From assembly GCA_037349105.1 (NCBI GenBank), contig JAYJMM010000078.1:248001-312000 (forward strand): a stretch of DNA of 64,000 nt. The letters are read 5' to 3'. This DNA comes from Limnomonas spitsbergensis (lineage: Eukaryota > Chlorophyta > Chlorophyceae > Chlamydomonadales). Shown piece by piece: positions 1 to 27,728 of this stretch. A program made the translations under genes and the position numbers. The first letter of the stretch is position 1. The number at the start of each line of letters is the position of its first letter. The notes beneath the pieces are model-generated. The model worked only from the letters and a program-made list of their open reading frames with translations. It was not told the origin of the DNA and did no database searches.

Positions 1-3000
1 GGAGTCCCTTCAGTGCCTGGAGGTCCCTTCAGTGCCCGGAAGTCCCTTCAGTGCCCGGAAGTCCCTTCAGTGCCTGGAAGTCCCTTCAGTGCCCGGAAGT
101 CCCTTCAGTGCCCGGAAGTCCCTTCAGTGCCCGGAAGTCCCTTCAGTGCCTGGAAGTCCCTTCAGTGCCCGGAAGTCCCTTCAGTGCCCGGAAGTCCCTT
201 CAGTGCCTGGAAGTCCCTTCAGTGCCCGGAAGTCCCTTCAGTGCCCGGAAGTCCCTTCAGTGCCTGGAAGTCCCTTCAGTGCCCGGAAGTCCCTTCAGTG
301 CCCGGAAGTCCCTTCAGTGCCTGGAAGTCCCTTCAGTGCCCGGAAGTCCCTTCAGTGCCTGGAAGTCCCTTCAGTGCCCGGAAGTCCCTTCAGTGCCCGG
401 AAGTCCCTTCAGTGCCCGGAAGTCCCTTCAGTGCCCGGAAGTCCCTTCAGTGCCTGGAAGTCCCTTCAGTGCCCGGAAGTCCCTTCAGTGCCCGGAAGTC
501 CCTTCAGTGCCCGGAAGTCCCTTCAGTGCCCGGAAGTCCCTTCAGTGCCCGGAAGTCCCTTCAGTGCCCGGAAGTCCCTTCAGTGCCTGGAAGTCCCTTC
601 AGTGCCCGGAAGTCCCTTCAGTGCCTGGAAGTCCCTTCAGTGCCCGGAAGTCCCTTCAGTGCCCGGAAGTCCCTTCAGTGCCTGGAAGTCCCTTCAGTGC
701 CCGGAAGTCCCTTCAGTGCCCGGAAGTCCCTTCTGTGCCCGGAAGTCCCTTCAGTGCCCGGAGTCCCTTCAGTGCCTTGAAGTCCCTTCAGTGCCCGGAA
801 GTCCCTTCAGTGCCCGGAAGTCCCTTCAGTGCCCGGAAGTCCCTTCAGTGCCTGGAAGTCCCTTCAGTGCCCGGAAGTCCCTTCAGTGCCCGGAAGTCCC
901 TTCAGTGCCCGGAAGTCCCTTCAGTGCCCGGAAGTCCCTTCAGTGCCCGGAAGTCCCTTCAGTGCCCGGAAGTCCCTTCAGTGCCCGGAAGTCCCTTCAG
1001 TGCCCGGAAGTCCCTTCAGTGCCCGGAAGTCCCTTCAGTGCCCAGAAGTCCCTTCAGTGCCCGGAAGTCCCTTCAGTGCCCGGAAGTCCCTTCAGTGCCC
1101 GGAAGTCCCTTCAGTGCCCGGAAGTCCCTTCAGTGCCCGGAAGTCCCTTCAGTGCCCGGAAGTCCCTTCAGTGCCCGGAAGTCCCTTCAGTGCCCGGAAG
1201 TCCCTTCAGTGCCCGGAAGTCCCTTCAGTGCCCGGAAGTCCCTTCAGTGCCCGGAAGTCCCTTCAGTGCCCGGAAGTCCCTTCAGTGCCCGGAAGTCCCT
1301 TCAGTGCCCGGAAGTCCCTTCAGTGCCCGGAGTCCCTTAGTGCCTCGAGGTCCCTTCAGTGCCCGGAGGTCCCTTCAGTGCCCGGAAGTCCCTTCAGTGC
1401 CCGGAAGTCCCTTCAGTGCCTGGAAGTCCCTTCAGTGCCTGGAAGTCCCTTCAGTGCCCGGAAGTCCCTTCAGTGCCTTGAAGTCCCTTCAGTGCCCGGA
1501 AATCCCTTCAGTGCCCGGAAGTCCCTTCAGTGCCCGGAAGTCCCTTCAGTGCCCGGAAGTCCCTTCAGTGCCTTGAAGTCCCTTCAGTGCCTTGAAGTCC
1601 CTTCAGTGCCTTGAAGTCCCTTCAGTGCCCGGAAGTCCCTTCAGTGCCCGGAAGTCCCTTCAGTGCCCGGAAGTCCCTTCAGTGCCCGGAAGTCCCTTCA
1701 GTGCCCGGAAGTCCCTTCAGTGCCCGGAAGTCCCTTCAGTGCCCGGAAGTCCCTTCAGTGCCCGGAAGTCCCTTCAGTGCCTGGAAGTCCCTTCAGTGCC
1801 CGGAAGTCCCTTCAGTGCCCGGAAGTCCCTTCAGTGCCCGGAAGTCCCTTCAGTGCCCGGAAGTCCCTTCAGTGCCTGGAAGTCCCTTCAGTGCCCGGAA
1901 GTCCCTTCAGTGCCTGGAAGTCCCTTCAGTGCCTGGAAGTCCCTTCAGTGCCCGGAAGTCCCTTCAGTGCCCGGAAGTCCCTTCAGTGCCTGGAAGTCCC
2001 TTCAGTGCCCGGAAGTCCCTTCAGTGCCCGGAAGTCCCTTCAGTGCCCGGAAGTCCCTTCAGTGCCTGGAAGTCCCTTCAGTGCCCGGAGGTCCCTTCAG
2101 TGCCTTGAAGTCCCTTCAGTGCCCGGAAGTCCCTTCAGTGCCCGGAAGTCCCTTCAGTGCCCGGAAGTCCCTTCAGTGCCCGGAAGTCCCTTCAGTGCCT
2201 TGAAGTCCCTTCAGTGCCTTGAAGTCCCTTCAGTGCCTTGAAGTCCCTTCAGTGCCCGGAAGTCCCTTCAGTGCCCGGAAGTCCCTTCAGTGCCCGGAAG
2301 TCCCTTCAGTGCCCGGAAGTCCCTTCAGTGCCCGGAAGTCCCTTCAGTGCCTGGAAGTCCCTTCAGTGCCCGGAAGTCCCTTCAGTGCCCGGAAGTCCCT
2401 TCAGTGCCCGGAAGTCCCTTCAGTGCCCGGAAGTCCCTTCAGTGCCTGGAAGTCCCTTCAGTGCCCGGAAGTCCCTTCAGTGCCTGGAAGTCCCTTCAGT
2501 GCCCGGAAGTCCCTTCAGAGCCCGGAAGTCCCTTCAGTGCCCGGAAGTCCCTTCAGTGCCTGGAAGTCCCTTCAGTGCCCGGAAGTCCCTTCAGTGCCCG
2601 GAAGTCCCTTCAGTGCCCGGAAGTCCCTTCAGTGCCCGGAAGTCCCTTCAGTGCCTTGAAGTCCCTTCAGTGCCCGGAAGTCCCTTCAGTGCCCAGAAGT
2701 CCCTTCAGTGCCCGGAAGTCCCTTCAGTGCCCGGAAGTCCCTTCAGTGCCCGGAAGTCCCTTCAGTGCCCGGAAGTCCCTTCAGTGCCCGGAAGTCCCTT
2801 CAGTGCCCGGAAGTCCCTTCAGTGCCCGGAAGTCCCTTCAGTGCCCGGAAGTCCCTTCAGAGCCCGGAAGTCCCTTCAGTGCCCGGAAGTCCCTTCAGTG
2901 CCCGGAAGTCCCTTCAGAGCCCGGAAGTCCCTTCAGTGCCCGGAAGTCCCTTCAGTGCCTGGAAGTCCCTTCAGTGCCCGGAAGTCCCTTCAGTGCCCGG

Positions 3001-6000
3001 AAGTCCCTTCAGTGCCCGGAAGTCCCTTCAGTGCCCGGAAGTCCCTTCAGTGCCCGGAAGTCCCTTCAGTGCCCGGAAGTCCCTTCAGTGCCCGGAAGTC
3101 CCTTCAGTGCCCGGAAGTCCCTTCAGTGCCCGGAAGTCCCTTCAGTGCCCGGAAGTCCCTTCAGTGCCCGGAGTCCCTTCAGTGCCTGGAGGTCCCTTCA
3201 GTGCCCGGAAGTCCCTTCAGTGCCCGGAAGTCCCTTCAGTGCCTGGAAGTCCCTTCAGTGCCCGGAAGTCCCTTCAGTGCCCGGAAGTCCCTTCAGTGCC
3301 CGGAAGTCCCTTCAGTGCCTGGAAGTCCCTTCAGTGCCCGGAAGTCCCTTCAGTGCCCGGAAGTCCCTTCAGTGCCTGGAAGTCCCTTCAGTGCCCGGAA
3401 GTCCCTTCAGTGCCCGGAAGTCCCTTCAGTGCCTGGAAGTCCCTTCAGTGCCCGGAAGTCCCTTCAGTGCCCGGAAGTCCCTTCAGTGCCTGGAAGTCCC
3501 TTCAGTGCCCGGAAGTCCCTTCAGTGCCTGGAAGTCCCTTCAGTGCCCGGAAGTCCCTTCAGTGCCCGGAAGTCCCTTCAGTGCCCGGAAGTCCCTTCAG
3601 TGCCCGGAAGTCCCTTCAGTGCCTGGAAGTCCCTTCAGTGCCCGGAAGTCCCTTCAGTGCCCGGAAGTCCCTTCAGTGCCCGGAAGTCCCTTCAGTGCCC
3701 GGAAGTCCCTTCAGTGCCCGGAAGTCCCTTCAGTGCCCGGAAGTCCCTTCAGTGCCTGGAAGTCCCTTCAGTGCCCGGAAGTCCCTTCAGTGCCTGGAAG
3801 TCCCTTCAGTGCCCGGAAGTCCCTTCAGTGCCCGGAAGTCCCTTCAGTGCCTGGAAGTCCCTTCAGTGCCCGGAAGTCCCTTCAGTGCCCGGAAGTCCCT
3901 TCTGTGCCCGGAAGTCCCTTCAGTGCCCGGAAGTCCCTTCAGTGCCTTGAAGTCCCTTCAGTGCCCGGAAGTCCCTTCAGTGCCCGGAAGTCCCTTCAGT
4001 GCCCGGGAGTCCCTTCAGTGCCTGGAAGTCCCTTCAGTGCCCGGAAGTCCCTTCAGTGCCCGGAAGTCCCTTCAGTGCCCGGAAGTCCCTTCAGTGCCCG
4101 GAAGTCCCTTCAGTGCCCGGAAGTCCCTTCAGTGCCCGGAAGTCCCTTCAGTGCCCGGAGTCCCTTCAGTGCCTGGAGGTCCCTTCAGTGCCCGGAAGTC
4201 CCTTCAGTGCCCGGAAGTCCCTTCAGTGCCTGGAAGTCCCTTCAGTGCCCGGAAGTCCCTTCAGTGCCCGGAAGTCCCTTCAGTGCCCGGAAGTCCCTTC
4301 AGTGCCCGGAAGTCCCTTCAGTGCCCGGAAGTCCCTTCAGTGCCCGGAAGTCCCTTCAGTGCCCGGAAGTCCCTTCAGTGCCCGGAAGTCCCTTCAGTGC
4401 CCGGAAGTCCCTTCAGTGCCCGGAAGTCCCTTCAGTGCCCGGAAGTCCCTTCAGTGCCCGGAAGTCCCTTCAGTGCCCGGAAGTCCCTTCAGTGCCCGGA
4501 AGTCCCTTCAGTGCCCGGAAGTCCCTTCAGTGCCCGGAAGTCCCTTCAGTGCCCGGAAGTCCCTTCAGTGCCTGGAAGTCCCTTCAGTGCCCGGAAGTCC
4601 CTTCAGTGCCCGGAAGTCCCTTCAGTGCCTGGAAGTCCCTTCAGTGCCCGGAAGTCCCTTCAGTGCCCGGAAGTCCCTTCAGTGCCTGGAAGTCCCATCA
4701 GTGCCCGGAAGTCCCTTCAGTGCCCGGAAGTCCCTTCAGTGCCTGGAAGTCCCTTCAGTGCCCGGAAGTCCCTTCAGTGCCTGGAAGTCCCTTCAGTGCC
4801 CGGAAGTCCCTTCAGTGCCCGGAAGTCCCTTCAGTGCCTGGAAGTCCCTTCAGTGCCCGGAAGTCCCTTCAGTGCCCGGAAGTCCCTTCAGTGCCTGGAA
4901 GTCCCTTCAGTGCCCGGAAGTCCCTTCAGTGCCTGGAAGTCCCTTCAGTGCCCGGAAGTCCCTTCAGTGCCCGGAAGTCCCTTCAGTGCCCGGAAGTCCC
5001 TTCAGTGCCCGGAAGTCCCTTCAGTGCCCGGAAGTCCCTTCAGTGCCTGGAAGTCCCTTCAGTGCCCGGAAGTCCCTTCAGTGCCTGGAAGTCCCTTCAG
5101 TGCCCGGAAGTCCCTTCAGTGCCTGGAAGTCCCTTCAGTGCCTGGAAGTCCCTTCAGTGCCCGGAAGTCCCTTCAGTGCCCGGAAGTCCCTTCAGTGCCT
5201 GGAAGTCCCTTCAGTGCCCGGAAGTCCCTTCAGTGCCCGGAAGTCCCTTCAGTGCCCGGAAGTCCCTTCAGTGCCCGGAAGTCCCTTCAGTGCCCGGAAG
5301 TCCCTTCAGTGCCCGGAAGTCCCTTCAGTGCCCGGAAGTCCCTTCAGTGCCCGGAAGTCCCTTCAGTGCCCGGAAGTCCCTTCAGTGCCCGGAAGTCCCT
5401 TCAGTGCCCGGAAGTCCCTTCAGTGCCCGGAAGTCCCTTCAGTGCCTGGAAGTCCCTTCAGTGCCCGGAAGTCCCTTCAGTGCCCGGAAGTCCCTTCAGT
5501 GCCCGGAAGTCCCTTCAGTGCCTGGAAGTCCCTTCAGTGCCCGGAAGTCCCTTCAGTGCCCGGAAGTCCCTTCAGTGCCTGGAAGTCCCTTCAGTGCCCG
5601 GAAGTCCCTTCAGTGCCCGGAAGTCCCTTCAGTGCCTGGAAGTCCCTTCAGTGCCCGGAAGTCCCTTCAGTGCCCGGAAGTCCCTTCAGTGCCCGGAAGT
5701 CCCTTCAGTGCCCGGAAGTCCCTTCAGTGCCCGGAAGTCCCTTCAGTGCCCGGAAGTCCCTTCAGTGCCTGGAAGTCCCTTCAGTGCCCGGAAGTCCCTT
5801 CAGTGCCCGGAAGTCCCTTCAGTGCCCGGAAGTCCCTTCAGTGCCCGGAAGTCCCTTCAGTGCCCGGAAGTCCCTTCAGTGCCCGGAAGTCCCTTCAGTG
5901 CCCGGAAGTCCCTTCAGTGCCCGGAAGTCCCTTCAGTGCCCGGAAGTCCCTTCAGTGCCCGGAAGTCCCTTCAGTGCCCGGAAGTCCCTTCAGTGCCCGG

Positions 6001-9000
6001 AAGTCCCTTCAGTGCCCGGAAGTCCCTTCAGTGCCCGGAAGTCCCTTCAGTGCCCGGTAGTCCCTTCAGTGCCCGGAAGTCCCTTCAGTACCCGGAAGTC
6101 CCTTCAGTGCCCGGAAGTCCCTTCAGTGCCCGGAAGTCCCTTCAGTGCGTGGAAGTCCCTTCAGTGCCCGGAAGTCCCTTCAGTGCCCGGAAGTCCCTTC
6201 AGTGCCCGGAAGTCCCTTCAGTGCCCGGAAGTCCCTTCAGTGCCCGGAAGTCCCTTCAGTGCCCGGAAGTCCCTTCAGTGCCCGGAAGTCCCTTCAGTGC
6301 CCGGAAGTCCCTTCAGTGCCCGGAAGTCCCTTCAGTGCCCGGAAGTCCCTTCAGTGCCCGGAAGTCCCTTCAGTGCCTGGAAGTCCCTTCAGTGCCTGGA
6401 AGTCCCTTCAGTGCCCGGAAGTCCCTTCAGTGCCCGGAAGTCCCTTCAGTGCCTGGAGGTCCCTTCATTGCCCGGAAGTCCCTTCAGTGCCCGGAAGTCC
6501 CTTCAGTGCCTGGAAGTCCCTTCAGTGCCCGGAAGTCCCTTCAGTGCCTGGAAGTCCCTTCAGTGCCCGGAAGTCCCTTCAGTGCCTGGAAGTCCCTTCA
6601 GTGCCCGGAAGTCCCTTCAGTGCCCGGAAGTCCCTTCAGTGCCCGGAAGTCCCTTCAGTGCCTTGAAGTCCCTTCAGTGCCTGGAAGTCCCTTCAGTGCC
6701 CGGAAGTCCCTTCAGTGCCCGGAAGTCCCTTCAGTGCCCGGAAGTCCCTTCAGTGCCCGGAAGTCCCTTCAGTGCCCGGAAGTCCCTTCAGTGCCTGGAA
6801 GTCCCTTCAGTGCCCGGAAGTCCCTTCAGTGCCTGGAAGTCCCTTCAGTGCCCGGAAGTCCCTTCAGTGCCTGGAAGTCCCTTCAGTGCCCGGAAGTCCC
6901 TTCAGTGCCTTGAAGTCCCTTCAGTGCCCGGAAGTCCCTTCAGTGCCCGGAAGTCCCTTCAGTGCCCGGAAGTCCCTTCAGTGCCCGGAAGTCCCTTCAG
7001 TGCCTTGAAGTCCCTTCAGTGCCCGGAAGTCCCTTCAGTGCCCGGAAGTCCCTTCAGTGCCTGGAAGTCCCTTCAGTGCCCGGAAGTCCCTTCAGTGCCC
7101 GGAAGTCCCTTCAGTGCCTTGAAGTCCCTTCAGTGCCTTGAAGTCCCTTCAGTGCCCGGAAGTCCCTTCAGTGCCCGGAAGTCCCTTCAGTGCCCGGAAG
7201 TCCCTTCAGTGCCCGGAAGTCCCTTCAGTGCCCGGAAGTCCCTTCAGTGCCTGGAAGTCCCTTCAGTGCCCGGAAGTCCCTTCAGTGCCCGGAAGTCCCT
7301 TCAGTGCCTTGAAGTCCCTTCAGTGCCCGGAAGTCCCTTCAGTGCCCGGAAGTCCCTTCAGTGCCCGGAAGTCCCTTCAGTGCCCGGAAGTCCCTTCAGT
7401 GCCCGGAAGATCTTCAGTGCCTGGAAGTCCCTTCAGTGCCCGGAAGTCCCTTCAGAGCCCGGAAGTCCCTTCAGTGCCCGGAAGTCCCTTCAGTGCCTGG
7501 AAGTCCCTTCAGTGCCCGGAAGTCCCTTCAGTGCCCGGAAGTCCCTTCAGTGCCCGGAAGTCCCTTCAGTGCCTGGAAGTCCCTTCAGTGCCCGGAAGTC
7601 CCTTCAGTGCCCGGAAGTCCCTTCAGTGCCCGGAAGTCCCTTCAGTGCCCGGAAGTCCCTTCAGTGCCCGGAAGTCCCTTCAGTGCCCGGAAGTCCCTTC
7701 AGTGCCTTGAAGTCCCTTCAGTGCCCGGAAGTCCCTTCAGTGCCCGGAAGTCCCTTCAGTGCCCGGAAGTCCCTTCAGTGCCCGGAAGTCCCTTCAGTGC
7801 CCGGAAGTCCCTTCAGTGCCCGGAAGTCCCTTCAGTGCCCGGAAGTCCCTTCAGTGCCTTGAAGTCCCTTCAGTGCCTGGAAGTCCCTTCAGTGCCCGGA
7901 AGTCCCTTCAGTGCCCGGAAGTCCCTTCAGTGCCCGGAAGTCCCTTCAGTGCCCGGAAGTCCCTTCAGTGCCCGGAAGTCCCTTCAGTGCCTGGAAGTCC
8001 CTTCAGTGCCCGGAAGTCCCTTCAGTGCCTGGAAGTCCCTTCAGTGCCCGGAAGTCCCTTCAGTGCCCGGAAGTCCCTTCAGTGCCCGGAAGTCCCTTCA
8101 GTGCCTTGAAGTCCCTTCAGTGCCCGGAAGTCCCTTCAGTGCCCGGAAGTCCCTTCAGTGCCCGGAAGTCCCTTCAGTGCCCGGAAGTCCCTTCAGTGCC
8201 TTGAAGTCCCTTCAGTGCCCGGAAGTCCCTTCAGTGCCCGGAAGTCCCTTCAGTGCCTGGAAGTCCCTTCAGTGCCCGGAAGTCCCTTCAGTGCCCGGAA
8301 GTCCCTTCAGTGCCTTGAAGTCCCTTCAGTGCCTTGAAGTCCCTTCAGTGCCCGGAAGTCCCTTCAGTGCCCGGAAGTCCCTTCAGTGCCCGGAAGTCCC
8401 TTCAGTGCCCGGAAGTCCCTTCAGTGCCCGGAAGTCCCTTCAGTGCCTGGAAGTCCCTTCAGTGCCCGGAAGTCCCTTCAGTGCCCGGAAGTCCCTTCAG
8501 TGCCTTGAAGTCCCTTCAGTGCCCGGAAGTCCCTTCAGTGCCCGGAAGTCCCTTCAGTGCCCGGAAGTCCCTTCAGTGCCCGGAAGTCCCTTCAGTGCCC
8601 GGAAGTCCCTTCAGTACCCGGAAGTCCCTTCAGTGCCCGGAAGTCCCTTCAGTGCCCGGAAGTCCCTTCAGTGCGTGGAAGTCCCTTCAGTGCCCGGAAG
8701 TCCCTTCAGTGCCCGGAAGTCCCTTCAGTGCCCGGAAGTCCCTTCAGTGCCCGGAAGTCCCTTCAGTGCCCGGAAGTCCCTTCAGTGCGTGGAAGTCCCT
8801 TCAGTGCCCGGAAGTCCCTTCAGTGCCCGGAAGTCCCTTCAGTGCCCGGAAGTCCCTTCAGTGCCCGGAAGTCCCTTCAGTGCCCGGAAGTCCCTTCAGT
8901 GCCCGGAAGTCCCTTCAGTGCCCGGAAGTCCCTTCAGTGCCCGGAAGTCCCTTCAGTGCCCGGAAGTCCCTTCAGTGCCCGGAAGTCCCTTCAGTGCCCG

Positions 9001-12000
9001 GAAGTCCCTTCAGTGCCTGGAAGTCCCTTCAGTGCCTGGAAGTCCCTTCAGTGCCCGGAAGTCCCTTCAGTGCCCGGAAGTCCCTTCAGTGCCTGGAGGT
9101 CCCTTCATTGCCCGGAAGTCCCTTCAGTGCCCGGAAGTCCCTTCAGTGCCTGGAAGTCCCTTCAGTGCCCGGAAGTCCCTTCAGTGCCTGGAAGTCCCTT
9201 CAGTGCCCGGAAGTCCCTTCAGTGCCTGGAAGTCCCTTCAGTGCCCGGAAGTCCCTTCAGTGCCCGGAAGTCCCTTCAGTGCCCGGAAGTCCCTTCAGTG
9301 CCTTGAAGTCCCTTCAGTGCCTGGAAGTCCCTTCAGTGCCCGGAAGTCCCTTCAGTGCCCGGAAGTCCCTTCAGTGCCCGGAAGTCCCTTCAGTGCCCGG
9401 AAGTCCCTTCAGTGCCCGGAAGTCCCTTCAGTGCCTGGAAGTCCCTTCAGTGCCCGGAAGTCCCTTCAGTGCCTGGAAGTCCCTTCAGTGCCCGGAAGTC
9501 CCTTCAGTGCCTGGAAGTCCCTTCAGTGCCCGGAAGTCCCTTCAGTGCCTTGAAGTCCCTTCAGTGCCCGGAAGTCCCTTCAGTGCCCGGAAGTCCCTTC
9601 AGTGCCCGGAAGTCCCTTCAGTGCCCGGAAGTCCCTTCAGTGCCTTGAAGTCCCTTCAGTGCCCGGAAGTCCCTTCAGTGCCCGGAAGTCCCTTCAGTGC
9701 CTGGAAGTCCCTTCAGTGCCCGGAAGTCCCTTCAGTGCCCGGAAGTCCCTTCAGTGCCTTGAAGTCCCTTCAGTGCCTTGAAGTCCCTTCAGTGCCCGGA
9801 AGTCCCTTCAGTGCCCGGAAGTCCCTTCAGTGCCCGGAAGTCCCTTCAGTGCCCGGAAGTCCCTTCAGTGCCCGGAAGTCCCTTCAGTGCCTGGAAGTCC
9901 CTTCAGTGCCCGGAAGTCCCTTCAGTGCCCGGAAGTCCCTTCAGTGCCTTGAAGTCCCTTCAGTGCCCGGAAGTCCCTTCAGTGCCCGGAAGTCCCTTCA
10001 GTGCCCGGAAGTCCCTTCAGTGCCCGGAAGTCCCTTCAGTGCCCGGAAGATCTTCAGTGCCTGGAAGTCCCTTCAGTGCCCGGAAGTCCCTTCAGAGCCC
10101 GGAAGTCCCTTCAGTGCCCGGAAGTCCCTTCAGTGCCTGGAAGTCCCTTCAGTGCCCGGAAGTCCCTTCAGTGCCCGGAAGTCCCTTCAGTGCCCGGAAG
10201 TCCCTTCAGTGCCTGGAAGTCCCTTCAGTGCCCGGAAGTCCCTTCAGTGCCCGGAAGTCCCTTCAGTGCCCGGAAGTCCCTTCAGTGCCCGGAAGTCCCT
10301 TCAGTGCCCGGAAGTCCCTTCAGTGCCCGGAAGTCCCTTCAGTGCCTTGAAGTCCCTTCAGTGCCCGGAAGTCCCTTCAGTGCCCGGAAGTCCCTTCAGT
10401 GCCCGGAAGTCCCTTCAGTGCCCGGAAGTCCCTTCAGTGCCCGGAAGTCCCTTCAGTGCCCGGAAGTCCCTTCAGTGCCCGGAAGTCCCTTCAGTGCCTT
10501 GAAGTCCCTTCAGTGCCTGGAAGTCCCTTCAGTGCCCGGAAGTCCCTTCAGTGCCCGGAAGTCCCTTCAGTGCCCGGAAGTCCCTTCAGTGCCCGGAAGT
10601 CCCTTCAGTGCCCGGAAGTCCCTTCAGTGCCTGGAAGTCCCTTCAGTGCCCGGAAGTCCCTTCAGTGCCTGGAAGTCCCTTCAGTGCCCGGAAGTCCCTT
10701 CAGTGCCCGGAAGTCCCTTCAGTGCCCGGAAGTCCCTTCAGTGCCTTGAAGTCCCTTCAGTGCCCGGAAGTCCCTTCAGTGCCCGGAAGTCCCTTCAGTG
10801 CCCGGAAGTCCCTTCAGTGCCCGGAAGTCCCTTCAGTGCCTTGAAGTCCCTTCAGTGCCCGGAAGTCCCTTCAGTGCCCGGAAGTCCCTTCAGTGCCTGG
10901 AAGTCCCTTCAGTGCCCGGAAGTCCCTTCAGTGCCCGGAAGTCCCTTCAGTGCCTTGAAGTCCCTTCAGTGCCTTGAAGTCCCTTCAGTGCCCGGAAGTC
11001 CCTTCAGTGCCCGGAAGTCCCTTCAGTGCCCGGAAGTCCCTTCAGTGCCCGGAAGTCCCTTCAGTGCCCGGAAGTCCCTTCAGTGCCTGGAAGTCCCTTC
11101 AGTGCCCGGAAGTCCCTTCAGTGCCCGGAAGTCCCTTCAGTGCCTTGAAGTCCCTTCAGTGCCCGGAAGTCCCTTCAGTGCCCGGAAGTCCCTTCAGTGC
11201 CCGGAAGTCCCTTCAGTGCCCGGAAGTCCCTTCAGTGCCCGGAAGTCCCTTCAGTGCCTGGAAGTCCCTTCAGTGCCCGGAAGTCCCTTCAGAGCCCGGA
11301 AGTCCCTTCAGTGCCCGGAAGTCCCTTCAGTGCCTGGAAGTCCCTTCAGTGCCCGGAAGTCCCTTCAGTGCCCGGAAGTCCCTTCAGTGCCCGGAAGTCC
11401 CTTCAGTGCCTGGAAGTCCCTTCAGTGCCCGGAAGTCCCTTCAGTGCCCGGAAGTCCCTTCAGTGCCCGGAAGTCCCTTCAGTGCCCGGAAGTCCCTTCA
11501 GTGCCCGGAAGTCCCTTCAGTGCCCGGAAGTCCCTTCAGTGCCCGGAAGTCCCTTCAGTGCCCGGAAGTCCCTTCAGTGCCTTGAAGTCCCTTCAGTGCC
11601 CGGAAGTCCCTTCAGTGCCTGGAAGTCCCTTCAGTGCCCGGAAGTCCCTTCAGTGCCCGGAAGTCCCTTCAGTGCCTGGAAGTCCCTTCAGTGCCCGGAA
11701 GTCCCTTCAGTGCCCGGAAGTCCCTTCAGTGCCCGGAAGTCCCTTCAGTGCCCGGAAGTCCCTTCAGTGCCCGGAAGTCCCTTCAGTGCCTGGAAGTCCC
11801 TTCAGTGCCCGGAAGTCCCTTCAGTGCCCGGAAGTCCCTTCAGTGCCCGGAAGTCCCTTCAGTGCCCGGAAGTCCCTTCAGTGCCCGGAAGTCCCTTCAG
11901 TGCCCGGAAGTCCCTTCAGTGCCTGGAAGTCCCTTCAGTGCCCGGAAGTCCCTTCAGTGCCCGGAAGTCCCTTCAGTGCCCGGAAGTCCCTTCAGTGCCC

Positions 12001-12700
12001 GGAAGTCCCTTCAGTGCCCGGAAGTCCCTTCAGTGCCTGGAAGTCCCTTCAGTGCCTGGAGGTCCCTTCGGTGCCCGGAAGTCCCTTCAGTGCCTGGAAG
12101 TCCCTTCAGTGCCCGGAAGTCCCTTCAGTGCCCGGAAGTCCCTTCAGTGCCCGGAAGTCCCTTCAGTGCCCGGAAGTCCCTTCAGTGCCTTGAAGTCCCT
12201 TCAGTGCCCGGAAGTCCCTTCAGTGCCCGGAAGTCCCTTCAGTGCCCGGAAGTCCCATCAGTGCCCGGAAGTCCCTTCAGTGCCTGGAGGTCCCTTCAGT
12301 ACCCGGAAGTCCCTTCAGTGCCCGGAAGTCCCTTCAGTGCCCGGAAGTCCCTTCAGTGCCCGGAAGTCCCTTCTGTGCCCGGAAGTCCCTTCAGTGCCCG
12401 GAAGTCCCTTCAGTGCCCGGAGTCCCTTCAGTGCCCGGAAGTCCCTTCAGTGCCCGGAAGTCCCTTCAGTGCCCGGAGTCCCTTCAGTGCCTGGAGGTCC
12501 CTTCAGTGCCCGGAAGTCCCTTCAGTGCCTGGAAGTCCCTTCAGTGCCCGGAAGTCCCTTCAGTGCCTGGAAGTCCCTTCAGTGCCCGGAAGTCCCTTCA
12601 GTGCCTGGAAGTCCCTTCAGTGCCCGGAAGTCCCTTCAGTGCCTGGAAGTCCCTTCAGTGCCCGGAAGTCCCTTCAGTGCCCGGAAGTCCCTTCAGTGCC
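1..12700. repeat. 19-bp tandem repeat array, about 670 units
   Basis: The consensus unit is AGTCCCTTCAGTGCCCGGA, repeated head to tail from the first base to about 12700. The main variants are GCCTGG or GCCTTG for GCCCGG, plus rare point changes such as TTCTGTG, TCAGAGC and AGTACCC. Nineteen is not a multiple of three and the unit lacks stops on the plus strand, so all three plus frames stay open and repeat a 19-residue peptide every 57 bp; these frames are not genes. Higher-order structure is visible: a block repeats at a spacing of 2640 bp (about 6.1-8.6 kb against 8.7-11.25 kb), and a shorter one at 1196 bp (6715-7008 against 7911-8204). Every unit carries TCCCTTCAG, which resembles a 3' splice site. 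The next recognisable exon starts at 13091 and its upstream partner is not in the window, so the array probably lies inside an intron of the SNF2 gene. Confidence 0.97.
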
Positions 12701-27728
<15,028 letters not shown>

